Below, piece after piece: positions 41,743 to 51,099 of a stretch of DNA of 64,000 nucleotides (the first letter of the stretch is position 1; the number at the start of each line of letters is the position of its first letter). Source of the stretch: Oenococcus kitaharae (GTDB lineage: Bacteria; Bacillota; Bacilli; Lactobacillales; Lactobacillaceae). Under the pieces are notes generated by a model, which was not told the origin of the DNA, searched no databases, and saw only the letters and a program-made list of their open reading frames with translations. The DNA lies in assembly GCF_025758695.1 (NCBI RefSeq), contig NZ_JANJQP010000002.1, positions 372,001 through 436,000 on the forward strand, in the 5' to 3' direction. Made by a program: the position numbers and the translations under genes.

Positions 41743-42248
41743 TGATTTTTGTTACTGTTGGCACACATGAACAGCCATTTGATCGTTTGATCAAAATTAT
41801 TGACCATTTGGTTGAAAATCATGTGATTTCAGAACGTGTGATTATGCAAATAGGATATGGAAAGTACTTGCCTAAGTATTGTACTTACGAGAGGTTTTTC
41901 TCATACCAGCAAATAATTAAAAATATCAAAGAGGCGAAAATAGTTATTACTCATGGTGGGCCATCTAGTTTTATTCTGCCTCTGCAGATCGGTAAGATAC
42001 CAATCGTTGTTCCTCGAGAAAAAAGGTACGGTGAACATGTCAATGATCATCAAGTTGAATTTGTTTCCATGGTAGAGCAACGTAAGAAAAATCTCATCGT
42101 TGCTCGTGATGAGAAGACTCTTATTCGATCAATTGAATCTTATGGTACCTTGGTAAGAAATTTATCTTCACGAGTTGACATGAATAACTCGCAATTCAAT
42201 TTTGATATTAAAAAAATTGTTTCGGAACTTTTTGGGGAAGAAAACTAA
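41742..42248 (+). CDS. Alg13-like glycosyltransferase catalytic subunit (EpsF/PssE type)
   Basis: A 168-residue GT28 C-terminal-like protein: MIFVTVGTHEQPFDRLIK at the start and ITHGGPSSFILPLQIGKIPIVVPR, the UDP-sugar-binding site. Works with the preceding Alg14-like protein. Overlaps both neighbours by one base. Confidence 0.88.
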   Translation: MIFVTVGTHEQPFDRLIKIIDHLVENHVISERVIMQIGYGKYLPKYCTYERFFSYQQIIKNIKEAKIVITHGGPSSFILPLQIGKIPIVVPREKRYGEHVNDHQVEFVSMVEQRKKNLIVARDEKTLIRSIESYGTLVRNLSSRVDMNNSQFNFDIKKIVSELFGEEN

Positions 42249-42979
42249 TGTTATATAAAATTAGTGTGGTAATTCGAACATATAATGAAGACAAACATTT
42301 GGAGGAGGTTTTCCAATCTTTGAGGTCTCAAACTTTTCAAAATTTTGAAGTCATTGTAGTTGATTCGGAATCCACCGATAGAACATTGGAAATAGCTAAA
42401 AAGTATGGTGCTAATATCGTTCATATTCGAAAACAAAATTTCAACTATAGTTATGCTAGTAATATCGGTGTCCAGAACGCTAGTGGGGAACTCGTTTGTT
42501 TTCTAAGTGGCCACTCAGTACCGTGTTCCGATACTTACCTTATGAGAACTCTTGAGATTTTCAAAAATGATCAGATTGGAGGTTGCTACGGTGATGTTGT
42601 GGCTCTATCAGATGGCAGTGTCACTGAAAAATTGTTCAATGGTTTGGGCTATGCTAAAAATATCCTCTTATCTCGTTCTCGGACGGTGACATTAGAAAGT
42701 GCTATACATCAGGGAATACTAAGTTGTAATAACGCATGTATCCGTAGAAATTTATTGCTTTCCCACCCATTTGTAGAAGCTTTAGGTGCGGGAGGAGAAG
42801 ATATAGAGGTTGCTTATAGGATTTTGCAGGACGGCTATTTAATAGCTAAGGTTCCAAAACTTTTGGTAAGACATTCACATGGCGAAGGAATTTTGGATTT
42901 CCGAAAATCTTTAAAATCTTGGAAAGAGATGTATTCTAACGTCCTAGAATATATCCGAACCTTGCCTGAAGAAAAATAA
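42248..42979 (+). CDS. family 2 glycosyltransferase
   Basis: A 243-residue GT-A enzyme. It starts ISVVIRTYNEDKHLEEVFQSL and has VDSESTDRTLEIA as nucleotide site and GGEDIEVAYRI as acceptor/base region. It resembles rhamnosyltransferase-type GT2 proteins, but the sugar cannot be told. EPS repeat-unit assembly. Confidence 0.85.
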   Translation: MLYKISVVIRTYNEDKHLEEVFQSLRSQTFQNFEVIVVDSESTDRTLEIAKKYGANIVHIRKQNFNYSYASNIGVQNASGELVCFLSGHSVPCSDTYLMRTLEIFKNDQIGGCYGDVVALSDGSVTEKLFNGLGYAKNILLSRSRTVTLESAIHQGILSCNNACIRRNLLLSHPFVEALGAGGEDIEVAYRILQDGYLIAKVPKLLVRHSHGEGILDFRKSLKSWKEMYSNVLEYIRTLPEEK

Positions 42980-42998
42980 AGAAAGGTAATTTTGGAGA

Positions 42999-44162
42999 GT
43001 GCGAATTTCTGCGTTAAATGCATATGTTTTCCTCATAATCATGACTGTTCAAGTTTTTACTGCTCAATATGAGGATGCTGGTTTTATTAGTCAAATGAAA
43101 TATCTTTTTTGTTTATTTGGAATTTTTTTATCTGCCGGCAGCTTTTTTCTGTTTAAACGCCACAATATTGTCTTTTCGTATGAATTAAGGAAAGTCCTAC
43201 AGATTGTCATAGTTTTTGGAATCATCTCTCTTTATTTTATTGTCTCAACAAGTCAATTTACTTCTCGCACACTTTATGAATTATTTTTTCTTGCCATACC
43301 TGCAATTTACACATTTTTTTTATTGAATGTTGTTGAATTCAAGGACTTAAACCATGTCATGTTCATTTTGTTATGCATTTCGCTGGTAGGATATTTCTTT
43401 AGTTTACATATGTCTGCAACGGAAATTTTATCGGCCATATCATCCATTAATTTTACCGATTCATTTTCTTTGTTGGAGTCTAGTAGTTTTGCTGGAATTT
43501 CGATGTCGTTGGTCTTGTACTATCTTTTTTATCGGAACAACAAAGTCGGAGTAGCTCTTAGCTTATTATTTGTGATGTTCACCTTTAAACGTTTAGCGGT
43601 TGTGACGGCTTTGATACTTTTTTTTGTTCCTCTGATCGTGGACTGTACCAAACCTGTCAACAGACATATCGTTTGTCTAACTAAAATTCTGTTGTTTCTC
43701 TCTGCAGTGTTATATTTTATTACCATGACGCCTGAAATGTCCTCCTATCTGTTTTCACACTTTAACTTTGATTTGAATCAATTTACCATGTCTCGATCGG
43801 ATAGATTTTTATTAATTTACCAAAATCCTAATTTTATAAATGATGGATTAGGGTCAGTTTATACATATATGATGAATCATTTCGGTTTTTCTTTAGAGAT
43901 GGATGCAGCATCATTTATTTTAGAAGTAACTCCTGTTGGGCTGGCGTTTTTTATCAATAATTTAATAGACATTAGTAAGAGAAATTGGTACGAGTTTGTG
44001 GTTATGATTTATCTAATCCTTAATATGATCACTTCTCATAGTATTGCTAGTATGTTTGCTTGGCTACTGACTTATCTGGCTATCGGATCCATTTCATATC
44101 TTAACAGTAATGGCGTTCAACCTTTACGTTTAAGAGCTAATGATGAGGTCACAGGTGCATGA
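42999..44162 (+). CDS. EPS repeat-unit polymerase (Wzy-like)
   Basis: A 387-residue protein with about ten hydrophobic segments and little other similarity, the usual picture of Wzy O-antigen/EPS polymerases. Its place between glycosyltransferases supports this. The start is uncertain: GTG 42999 has GGAG only two bases upstream, and no other strong start is visible before residue 15. It overlaps the next gene by four bases (ATGA). Confidence 0.75.
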   Translation: MRISALNAYVFLIIMTVQVFTAQYEDAGFISQMKYLFCLFGIFLSAGSFFLFKRHNIVFSYELRKVLQIVIVFGIISLYFIVSTSQFTSRTLYELFFLAIPAIYTFFLLNVVEFKDLNHVMFILLCISLVGYFFSLHMSATEILSAISSINFTDSFSLLESSSFAGISMSLVLYYLFYRNNKVGVALSLLFVMFTFKRLAVVTALILFFVPLIVDCTKPVNRHIVCLTKILLFLSAVLYFITMTPEMSSYLFSHFNFDLNQFTMSRSDRFLLIYQNPNFINDGLGSVYTYMMNHFGFSLEMDAASFILEVTPVGLAFFINNLIDISKRNWYEFVVMIYLILNMITSHSIASMFAWLLTYLAIGSISYLNSNGVQPLRLRANDEVTGA

Positions 44163-45226
44163 TTAAAATGTCGAGGCCACAATTGAATCCTTTAATTAGT
44201 ATTATCGTACCAGCACACAACGCTGGGGAAGTGATGAGTCTAACTGTCCAGTCGATTTTACAACAGTCCTATGCAGATTTTGAATTAATTATTGTGGATG
44301 ATGGTTCAACGGATTCCACTAAACAGATTTGTGACCAATTTTGTCGATCAGATTCTCGTGTACGTTATTTTTTTCAAGAAAATAAAGGTGTGAGTGCTGC
44401 ACGAAATGCAGGAATTACTCTCAGCAAAGGTCAATTTATTCTGTTTGTTGATTCGGATGATACTTTAGAAACTACAATGTTGGATAAGCTAAAAAACTGT
44501 TTTTCAGGCAAAGATGTCGACTTGGCCTTCTGTGGATTTAATGTTATTGGTGATGATTCGCGGCAGAATGATATGGAATCTCTGAGACAGTTTACGGGAA
44601 CAATTACCAGAGAAGAGGTGCTGGCTAATTTGATATCCACTGATTCATCTCGTCAATTTTTAGGTTATGTCTGGCGCTTCCTTTTTAGACGAGAGACAAT
44701 AAAGAGATTTAACATTTTTTTTAAATTGAGAATGCATATTTCTGAAGATTTTCAATTCATTGTTGAATATGTAACTCATTGTCGCAAGATTTCAGTCATC
44801 CCGGAGAAGCTGTATAATTACCAAATTCATACCGGTTCAGTTACTGCTCATTATATTCCATCACTTCCCAAAGATATGATTAGTGTGAACGAATGGGTCA
44901 GAGAGAATATATTATCAATTTATCCAATGCTGCAGGAAGGTTGGGATAATTGTGTTGCCAATACATACTTATCCATAGTTCAAAATTATTGCAGAGTGGG
45001 TACGCCTGAAAGAATATGGAAACGTGTGGTTTTATCGTATCAGATTAAAAAAAGGTATGCTTTCTCAAAGTTTGTTTGGTTGTCAATTAAATCACGTGGT
45101 ACTCGCTTAAAAGCAAAATTTGCTTTGGTTCTCTTTGTTCTGAACATGGACTGGCTATATGTTTTCCTGTATTCTGCAAAACATGGAACTTTAAAAAAGT
45201 CTGAGGAGAAGACTGATTATGAATAG
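44159..45226 (+). CDS. family 2 glycosyltransferase
   Basis: A 355-residue GT2 enzyme: LISIIVPAHNAGEVMSLTVQSIL, IVDDGSTDSTKQIC, NKGVSAARNAGI and FVDSDDTLE, the DxD metal motif. The C-terminal 130 residues form a helical extension. Adds a sugar to the EPS repeat unit. ATG 44159 or 44168 may be used. Confidence 0.88.
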   Translation: MIKMSRPQLNPLISIIVPAHNAGEVMSLTVQSILQQSYADFELIIVDDGSTDSTKQICDQFCRSDSRVRYFFQENKGVSAARNAGITLSKGQFILFVDSDDTLETTMLDKLKNCFSGKDVDLAFCGFNVIGDDSRQNDMESLRQFTGTITREEVLANLISTDSSRQFLGYVWRFLFRRETIKRFNIFFKLRMHISEDFQFIVEYVTHCRKISVIPEKLYNYQIHTGSVTAHYIPSLPKDMISVNEWVRENILSIYPMLQEGWDNCVANTYLSIVQNYCRVGTPERIWKRVVLSYQIKKRYAFSKFVWLSIKSRGTRLKAKFALVLFVLNMDWLYVFLYSAKHGTLKKSEEKTDYE

Positions 45227-46367
45227 AAGGGCAATTTTAATAATTGGATATTTTAGAGGCAATGTCGGTGACGATCTCTTTGTCAAAACGTTGGTCGAGA
45301 GATATCCTAAAGAAAATTTTGAGCTATTGACTAGTTGCAGATTTGCTAGATCTTTTCTTGGAATTCAGAATTTATCCATAATTAATAAAAATTTGTTTTT
45401 GAGAGGCCTGAATTTTCTTATGCACCGATTCGTTGCTGATTTTTCTAGCAGGTTGTTGTGGGCAGTACGTGCATCCCGCTATAAAGCAGTTGTAGAAATT
45501 GGAGGCTCCATTTTTCAGCAAGAGTCAGAAAAACAAAATGTTGTTTCACCGGAACGGACAGAGCTACTTAAAAAAGTTGAAAATTATTTTGTGATTGGCA
45601 GCAATTTTGGTCCTGTTATTAGCGGGGGATATATCAGCGCCTATCACAATTTTTTTAAAAAAACCGGTGGCGTAGTTTTTAGAGACTTCAAGTCGTATGA
45701 CCTATTCTCTGATTTATCCAATATCAGCTATGCTCCCGACGTCGTTTTCAGTTTATTCGACAAAGCGGTTCCCTTTCGGTCGAGAAGCCAGCACATAAAT
45801 TGGGTTTCGATAGTTCCAGTTGATTTGAAGTATCCAAAGCGTGCTAATTACATGCAACTTGCTCAGTATGCTGAACAATATGAGGAACATTTATATCGGA
45901 TCGCATATGAAGCATTAAGAAAAAAAATGAAGATAAGATTTATCTCTTTTTGTCTGGATGAAGGAGACAATAAATGTATTGCAAGAATTGTTGCTAGATT
46001 TTCGAAGGAAGATCGTCAGAATATCGTTGTAGTAACAGGTGATGTAGGTAACATATTTGCAGCTCTGGCAAATACGGAGTATTTGATTGGAAGCAGATTC
46101 CATGCAATGATTTTAGCTTGGATATTAGGAATTAAACAATTAGCCATTCCATACTCAGAGAAGACTACGAGTGTAATAAATGATTTGTTTCCTAAACAAA
46201 CGACTGAAACACTTAATAGCTTTTGTAATGACGATCAACCGTTTAAGTTCAAAAGCCTGGTTACTATGCCGTGTTCCTTGGTTAAACATTATGCGAACGC
46301 AGCAGAGCAGCAGTTTGCTTTCTTAGATTCTTTTTTAAAAAGTAAAAAAATGAAGGAATATAATTAG
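45219..46367 (+). CDS. polysaccharide pyruvyl transferase family protein
   Basis: A 382-residue protein of the PS_pyruv_trans (CsaB/WcaK-like) family: IIGYFRGNVGDDLFVKTL at the start, GGSIFQQES, GSNFGPV and IGSRFHAMILAWILGI near the C terminus. It would add a pyruvate ketal or related group to the EPS. Overlaps the preceding GT2 gene by eight bases. Confidence 0.85.
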   Translation: MNRRAILIIGYFRGNVGDDLFVKTLVERYPKENFELLTSCRFARSFLGIQNLSIINKNLFLRGLNFLMHRFVADFSSRLLWAVRASRYKAVVEIGGSIFQQESEKQNVVSPERTELLKKVENYFVIGSNFGPVISGGYISAYHNFFKKTGGVVFRDFKSYDLFSDLSNISYAPDVVFSLFDKAVPFRSRSQHINWVSIVPVDLKYPKRANYMQLAQYAEQYEEHLYRIAYEALRKKMKIRFISFCLDEGDNKCIARIVARFSKEDRQNIVVVTGDVGNIFAALANTEYLIGSRFHAMILAWILGIKQLAIPYSEKTTSVINDLFPKQTTETLNSFCNDDQPFKFKSLVTMPCSLVKHYANAAEQQFAFLDSFLKSKKMKEYN

Positions 46368-46956
46368 TTTTTGAGGCATTTTTTTGTTTGCCACCGTTAT
46401 AAATAATATGGCTTAAAAAATTGTAACTTGAGATTCTGAAGGATGGGTTCCGTTGGGAAAATATTTTAGAAGTTTTATGAGACGATACAACAAAACTTTT
46501 TTACATTTGCGTGATTTTTAAGGAAAAAAATCTTGGAAAATGGAGTGGTGACCGAGAACGGACTTCACGATGTAGTGATTTATTTATCGATAGTATTCGT
46601 TGATGGTGTTTTTTGAAAAAAAGATGCCTTAACAATTATAGAAAGCGCAGTCCTACATCACTGGGTTTTTATTCTTGGCTTGATTTCTTTATATTACTGA
46701 TTCAAAAGTTACATCGCTAAATTGGAATCAAAGGCGACGTTTTAACAAAGCGATTTGGACACATATCGTCCGATCAAAATGCCTATTATATATTTTCTTG
46801 AGAATAGTAATTTAAATGGACTGAGCAATCATTATCTCATACTAAAAAAGGTTTTTTAAAAGATTGAAGGGCTAAGCTGCTTTACTAAAGTTCATGAACA
46901 AGTTGATTCAGTTACCTAGCGGTAGTTATTTTCAATACAAAAAAGGAGCCTAAAAA
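46368..46956. other. AT-rich gap of 589 bp, possible gene remnant
   Basis: No intact gene is visible. One frame from about 46444 shows several stretches of plausible protein separated by stops (for example FRWENILEVL and RKRSPTSLGFYSWLDFF), which could be a decayed glycosyltransferase or acyltransferase. I cannot assign it. AAAAAAGGAGCC at the 3' end is the ribosome-binding site of wzx. Confidence 0.3.
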
Positions 46957-48354
46957 ATGAGGCCAAAATATCAAAAACTATTGGGAAATTCCGTGATTTT
47001 TGCTATCGGGAATTTAGGCAGCAAACTCGTCAATTTTTTGCTTGTACCATTATATACATATGCCTTAAGTACTAGGCAATTCGGGTTGGTGGACTTAATT
47101 ACTGCTACGGTTAGTGTGGCAGCTCCTATTATTTCATTAAGTATTTCCGATGCAGTTTTTCGATTTGCTATGGATAAGTTTGAAAATAAGTCTAGAATCT
47201 TCACTAATAGTCTTTTTTTTGCCATTGTTACTGGGGCGTTGTCTTTCCTTGCATTGCCTTTACTGCTATGGATACATGTTCCGTTCGGCGTGTTTTTGTT
47301 AACTATCACTTTTTTAACGAATATTTTTTCAATTTTACAGAATTTTGTTCGAGCTGTGGGACGTGTCAAGGTTTTTGCTTTGGCCGGGATCGTTGGAACG
47401 ATTGTGCTCGGCGCTTCAAATATTCTTCTGCTGATGATCTTTCATCTTGGAGTTGATGGCTACCTATGGTCAATTTTGTTTTCTATTCTTTTTTCCATTT
47501 TTTTTGTTGTATTTGCAAGCCATATCTGGTGTTACATCAAGATATCGGCATTGTCGTTACGTGATATTACCAGATTTTTAAAGTACAGTATTCCTTTGAT
47601 TCCTAATGGACTCTCGTGGTGGCTAACTAATGACGCAAGTAGATTTTTCATTCTTTTTTTTGTTGGTGTTTCCGGCAACGGTTTATTTGCTGTTGCAAAT
47701 AAGATTCCAACAATTTTGAACGTGCTTTTTTCGATTTTTGCACAGGCGTGGCAAATATCAGCAATTGACGAATTTGCGAATAAAAATTCGGAGAAATTTT
47801 ATTCCAAAGTATTCGATTTACTAATTAGTTTCTCCTTTATATTGGTAGCTGTTTTTACGTTGTTAATTCACCCGTTTATGTTTTTATATGTGTCTCCGAA
47901 ATTCTATTCTGCTTGGCAATTTGTGCCGATGTTGTTGTTAGCTGCCACATATTCAAATTTTTCATCTTTTTTAGGTACCGCATATTTAGCTGCGAAGAAA
48001 ACATCTGGAATTTTGATTACGACGATGTCGGGTATGGCTGTAAATTTGCTAGTCTCATTAACTTTAATTCCACAAATTGGTGTCCATGGTGCCGGTATTG
48101 GCGGGGCTTTAGGATTCTTAGTAGCTTCACTAATTAGACTATATCAGACAAGAAGTTTTATAAAAATCACGGTCAATTGGCAAAATGCTATTTTTTCTCA
48201 GCTTCTTGTTTTATCGATGATATTTATTTCATTATTCAAATTTGATTTTCACTATACAATAAATATTTTTTTGTTTATCAGCTTGATTGTGGTTAATCGT
48301 AGAAATTTAACTGATGTTTTTGCTAAGATAATTCCATTAATTCTGCGTAAATAG
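46957..48354 (+). CDS. polysaccharide flippase (Wzx-like)
   Basis: A 465-residue membrane protein with 12-14 hydrophobic segments of the MATE/MOP polysaccharide transporter family: GNSVIFAIGNLGSKLVNFLLVPLYTYAL at the start. It flips lipid-linked repeat units for the Wzy polymerase. AAAGGAG lies before the ATG. AT-rich like its neighbours. It ends five codons before the truncated LCP gene. Confidence 0.9.
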   Translation: MRPKYQKLLGNSVIFAIGNLGSKLVNFLLVPLYTYALSTRQFGLVDLITATVSVAAPIISLSISDAVFRFAMDKFENKSRIFTNSLFFAIVTGALSFLALPLLLWIHVPFGVFLLTITFLTNIFSILQNFVRAVGRVKVFALAGIVGTIVLGASNILLLMIFHLGVDGYLWSILFSILFSIFFVVFASHIWCYIKISALSLRDITRFLKYSIPLIPNGLSWWLTNDASRFFILFFVGVSGNGLFAVANKIPTILNVLFSIFAQAWQISAIDEFANKNSEKFYSKVFDLLISFSFILVAVFTLLIHPFMFLYVSPKFYSAWQFVPMLLLAATYSNFSSFLGTAYLAAKKTSGILITTMSGMAVNLLVSLTLIPQIGVHGAGIGGALGFLVASLIRLYQTRSFIKITVNWQNAIFSQLLVLSMIFISLFKFDFHYTINIFLFISLIVVNRRNLTDVFAKIIPLILRK

Positions 48355-48358
48355 ATAA

Positions 48359-49081
48359 AGTTTTTACTTAAGTACAGATACCGGCGCTTTAGACCGAAAC
48401 TATAAAGGCCGCACCGATTCTATGATGGTGGCTGTGATCAACCCGAAAAAACAGCAGACCTTACTGATGAGCCTGCAGCGCGATACGCCGATTTATGTCA
48501 ATGGCCAGATGGCCAAACTCAATGCGGCCTATGCCTATGGATCGGCTGATTCCTCGATTCAGCAGGTTGAAAAGCTAACCGGCATCAAATTAAATGGTTA
48601 TGCCTTGATCAACATGGGCGGCCTAGAGTCGATTGCCAATTCGATTGGTGGTGTAGATATCACTTCGAATTTAACTTTCACAGAGGATAACATGTCCTTT
48701 GTTAAGGGAGAAACATATCCCAATTTAAGGGGAACTAAGTTGTTGTTATACGTCCGCGAACGCCATTTTGATCCACAAGGTGATTACGGCCGCCAGATGC
48801 GCCAGCAACAAGTCATGCAAGCCATCTTAGCAAAAGCGCGTAGACATGTAAGTACGATCTTTAATCAAAGCTTCATTGATTCACTTTCCTCGAATATCTT
48901 AACTGATATATCTTGGAATAGTTTTAGCAGCCTCACGACTAGATACAGAGCTGCATTAAACAATATTCAATCTGATCAGATGCGCGGGACTGGTGCTATG
49001 ATCAATGGCCAATCCATGCAGCTGATGAGCCAGGCTGAAAAAGACCGTGTGCATAATGAATTGGAGAGTGCTTTAAAGTAA
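48359..49081 (+). pseudogene. 5'-truncated LytR-CpsA-Psr (LCP) ligase gene
   Basis: Similarity to LCP proteins begins abruptly at TDTGALDRNYKGRTDSMMVAVINP (48374), the middle of the catalytic domain's first block. A stop codon (48356-48358) closes the frame just upstream. The rest (SLQRDTPIYVNG, INMGGLESIANSIGGVDI, LLYVRERHFDPQGDYGRQMRQQQV) is intact to 49081. Missing are the N-terminal cytoplasmic tail, membrane anchor and about 60 residues. LCP enzymes attach polymers to peptidoglycan. GC content returns to the level of the flanking genes exactly here. ATG 48422 could still start a 219-residue product, probably inactive. Confidence 0.85.
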
Positions 49082-49147
49082 TAATTTGGTTATACCTTTA
49101 ATAAGACTTCCCGAATGATCGAAATATCGGAATATATTGATCTTGCG

Positions 49148-49181
49148 TAAAAAAACTGCGTCACTGAACGGAGTTTTTTGT
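49148..49181 (+). terminator. terminator-like hairpin after the LCP fragment
   Basis: AAAACTGCGT pairs with ACGGAGTTTT with one mismatch and is followed by a T run. A related sequence recurs at 51030-51050 upstream of the EcsC gene. Confidence 0.5.
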
Positions 49182-49370
49182 TTTATACTTTTCCAAGTTT
49201 ATCTGATTGAGGGAATTATGGAGATCGGTCTCTACTTGAGATTGCTTTAAAAGCAATTAAATTTCTGTATGAACCAGCGGATCTAGATAATAGGGTTTTC
49301 AAGATATTTCTAAAGAGTTCAGAGTTTTTTATAATGTGTTGATACATCCGGTTGTTCCTGTATACTAAAA
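49160..49370 (+). pseudogene. decayed N-terminal fragment of an EcsC-family gene
   Basis: The frame through 49219-49330 reads GDRSLLEIALKAIKFLYEP and then DLDNRVFKIFLKSS. This aligns with the start of the EcsC protein encoded at 51100 (LPEIVSKAIK ... VDRRAFLAKTF). The DNA upstream also matches (GGAGTTTTTTGTTTTATACTT against AGAGTTTTTTGTTATATACTT). No start codon is in this frame (the nearby ATG is shifted) and it stops at 49339. It is best read as the remnant of a duplicated promoter and gene start. Confidence 0.6.
49339..49366 (+). promoter_or_regulatory. promoter of the 49429 gene
   Basis: TTGATA (49339-49344), a 16-base spacer and TATACT (49361-49366) fit a sigma-A promoter. The leader has AAGAAGGA before ATG 49429. 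Confidence 0.55.
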
Positions 49371-49428
49371 AGATTGGTTTACATTTCTAAGCATTGTTTA
49401 CCTCCATTGAAAGAAGGACATACTTACT

Positions 49429-50067
49429 ATGAAATTTAACATGACTTTTGTTTTTGCAATTGTGACAGCAGCCACGGCTATTATTGGCATCTTCATGTCA
49501 TGGTGGCAAATACGTAATAGCAATAAGCAGTCACTCTTTGAGAAAAGACTGCAGATTTTTTTATTCGCTGATAGTCTGGCCAGTCTGATTCGTGAGACCC
49601 CAGCCGTTTTAAATGAAAAAGATGATATTGAGATGGCAAATGACTTTGATCTTTGGTTGTTAACGAACAACGCAGAACTATCTGGTATCACGCCGCTCAT
49701 TAAAGATGCGAAGGATGCCGCCAAACATCAAGCTTTTTTGAAGGAATTGGAGTCATTCAAAGGCAGAGAGCAGACTGCTAAATTTGTTTTTAAAGGTCCA
49801 ACAGCATATATTGTAAGTAATTTTATTTGCAGCTATCGCGAATTATTGTTCTCGACTTATCAATACCAAATTTTGATAGATAATATGACGGATGCTGCTA
49901 AGGAACATAGTTTGAGCAAAGAAGAAGCGGCTCAGGTGCTTCATGAAAATACATATAGGGCAGCATTAAATAAAAGAATCAAGGTTCTTCAACAGAACCT
50001 GCATGTGTATGGATCTGATTACGCACAAAGCAGACTCAGGGGACAAATTAATCTTGCATCGATTTGA
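49429..50067 (+). CDS. unknown membrane-anchored protein
   Basis: A 212-residue protein with one N-terminal hydrophobic segment (residues 5-25, MTFVFAIVTAATAIIGIFMSWWQIR) followed by a mostly helical, charged domain. I recognise no family. It resembles the general layout of small proteins with an N-terminal anchor and a cytoplasmic helical sensor, but function is open. The gene ends 17 bases before the IS target site, so the insertion does not cut it. Confidence 0.65.
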   Translation: MKFNMTFVFAIVTAATAIIGIFMSWWQIRNSNKQSLFEKRLQIFLFADSLASLIRETPAVLNEKDDIEMANDFDLWLLTNNAELSGITPLIKDAKDAAKHQAFLKELESFKGREQTAKFVFKGPTAYIVSNFICSYRELLFSTYQYQILIDNMTDAAKEHSLSKEEAAQVLHENTYRAALNKRIKVLQQNLHVYGSDYAQSRLRGQINLASI

Positions 50068-50148
50068 GTGGTGGGTTGCTTTGCTTAGAACCTGTCTAGT
50101 ATCTGCTGAATCTGGTAGAATTGTGGAAAACCGACTGAGGAGTTTGTC

Positions 50149-50469
50149 ATGCCAGATTATCCAAGCAATATTTCTCGAGCGCAATTTGCGTTAATACAAC
50201 CTGATTTAGAAAACTTCCGCAAGCATACAAGACCGCGTCGTTATGATCTTTATGACGTATTCAATGCCATCCTTTACTCGCTTACTACAGGGTGTCAATG
50301 GCGTGAATTACCGCACGATTTCCCGGAATGGCACACTGTCTACCGCTATTACGATATGTGGCGAGATAAACCAGACCCGACAGCTGATTCGCTATTAGAA
50401 AGGCTTTTAAAAAAACTGTCGCTTCCTATCGCTTTGCACAGGGCCGATCGGCCCGAACGTCGTTTGTGA
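50149..50469 (+). CDS. IS5-family transposase, OrfA
   Basis: A 106-residue N-terminal part of the transposase (DUF4096-like): [38 protein letters not shown] run of seven A (50409-50415) forms a slippery A-AAA-AAA heptamer in this frame. A -1 shift there yields a continuous fusion with OrfB. Confidence 0.9.
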   Translation: MPDYPSNISRAQFALIQPDLENFRKHTRPRRYDLYDVFNAILYSLTTGCQWRELPHDFPEWHTVYRYYDMWRDKPDPTADSLLERLLKKLSLPIALHRADRPERRL

Positions 50470-50936
50470 TTGTTGATGCTCAAAGTGTTAAAACCACTGA
50501 TTTAACGAAAAATAGTGGCTACGATGGCGGCAAAAAGATTTCAGGGATTAAGCGTCATATGGCGGTTGATATTAATGGTTTACCACAAGCCATTCTCGTG
50601 ACACGAGCTAATGTATCAGATCGTTCAGGTGCATTGGCTATGTTTAGTTTGGCTAGCCAAAATTTAGAGCTGGTTCAGCATGTCATGGTTGATGGTGGCT
50701 ACACTGGCAATGACTTTGCGGATCAGGTGAAGCTCATTTTGAATGCTAAGACGACGGTAGCTAAACGCAACGAGTTGCATACGTTCACGGTGTTACCGCA
50801 ACGATGGATCATTGAACGTTCATGGAGTTGGCTAGACAAATGTCGGCGACTTTGGAAAAACTGTGAACGTGCCCTTAACAGCAGTCTTCAAATGGTTGTA
50901 TTGGCCTTCCTGAAGATAGTTCTTAAAAGATACTAG
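50466..50936 (+). CDS. IS5-family transposase, OrfB (DDE domain)
   Basis: The catalytic part of the transposase: [11 protein letters not shown] (first Asp), [10 protein letters not shown] (second Asp) and [17 protein letters not shown] (Glu). It is probably translated mainly by -1 frameshifting from OrfA. In the shifted frame the join reads [26 protein letters not shown] without a stop. Confidence 0.9.
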   Translation: MIVDAQSVKTTDLTKNSGYDGGKKISGIKRHMAVDINGLPQAILVTRANVSDRSGALAMFSLASQNLELVQHVMVDGGYTGNDFADQVKLILNAKTTVAKRNELHTFTVLPQRWIIERSWSWLDKCRRLWKNCERALNSSLQMVVLAFLKIVLKRY

Positions 50937-51099
50937 ACAGGTTCTTAAGAAAATTCTTGGTCTGAAGAATTAGGTAATGTATATTTAACCGTGTGACACA
51001 CGCAACTTTGATCGATCTGAAAGAATTTGTCAGTGAGCAGAGTTTTTTGTTATATACTTCTTTTGAGTTTGATGTCAATGAATAGATATGGGGAGAGTC

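Larger units (their letters stand above)
50088..50944 (+). mobile_element. IS5-family insertion sequence, 857 bp
   Basis: Terminal inverted repeats GAACCTGTCTAGTATCT (50088-50104) and its exact complement (50928-50944) bound the element. TTA is duplicated on both sides (50085-50087 and 50945-50947). Two overlapping frames encode a DDE transposase with a probable programmed -1 frameshift. Ends, TSD and coding scheme fit the IS5 family (IS427/IS1031-like). It looks complete and possibly active. Confidence 0.92.

Noticed and set aside
49398-49724. Antisense frame over the 49429 gene
   Set aside because: The forward gene has a promoter, ribosome-binding site and membrane anchor; the reverse frame has none.
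50149-50936. Transposase as a frameshifted pseudogene
   Set aside because: The A7 slippery heptamer at the overlap and intact catalytic residues fit programmed frameshifting.
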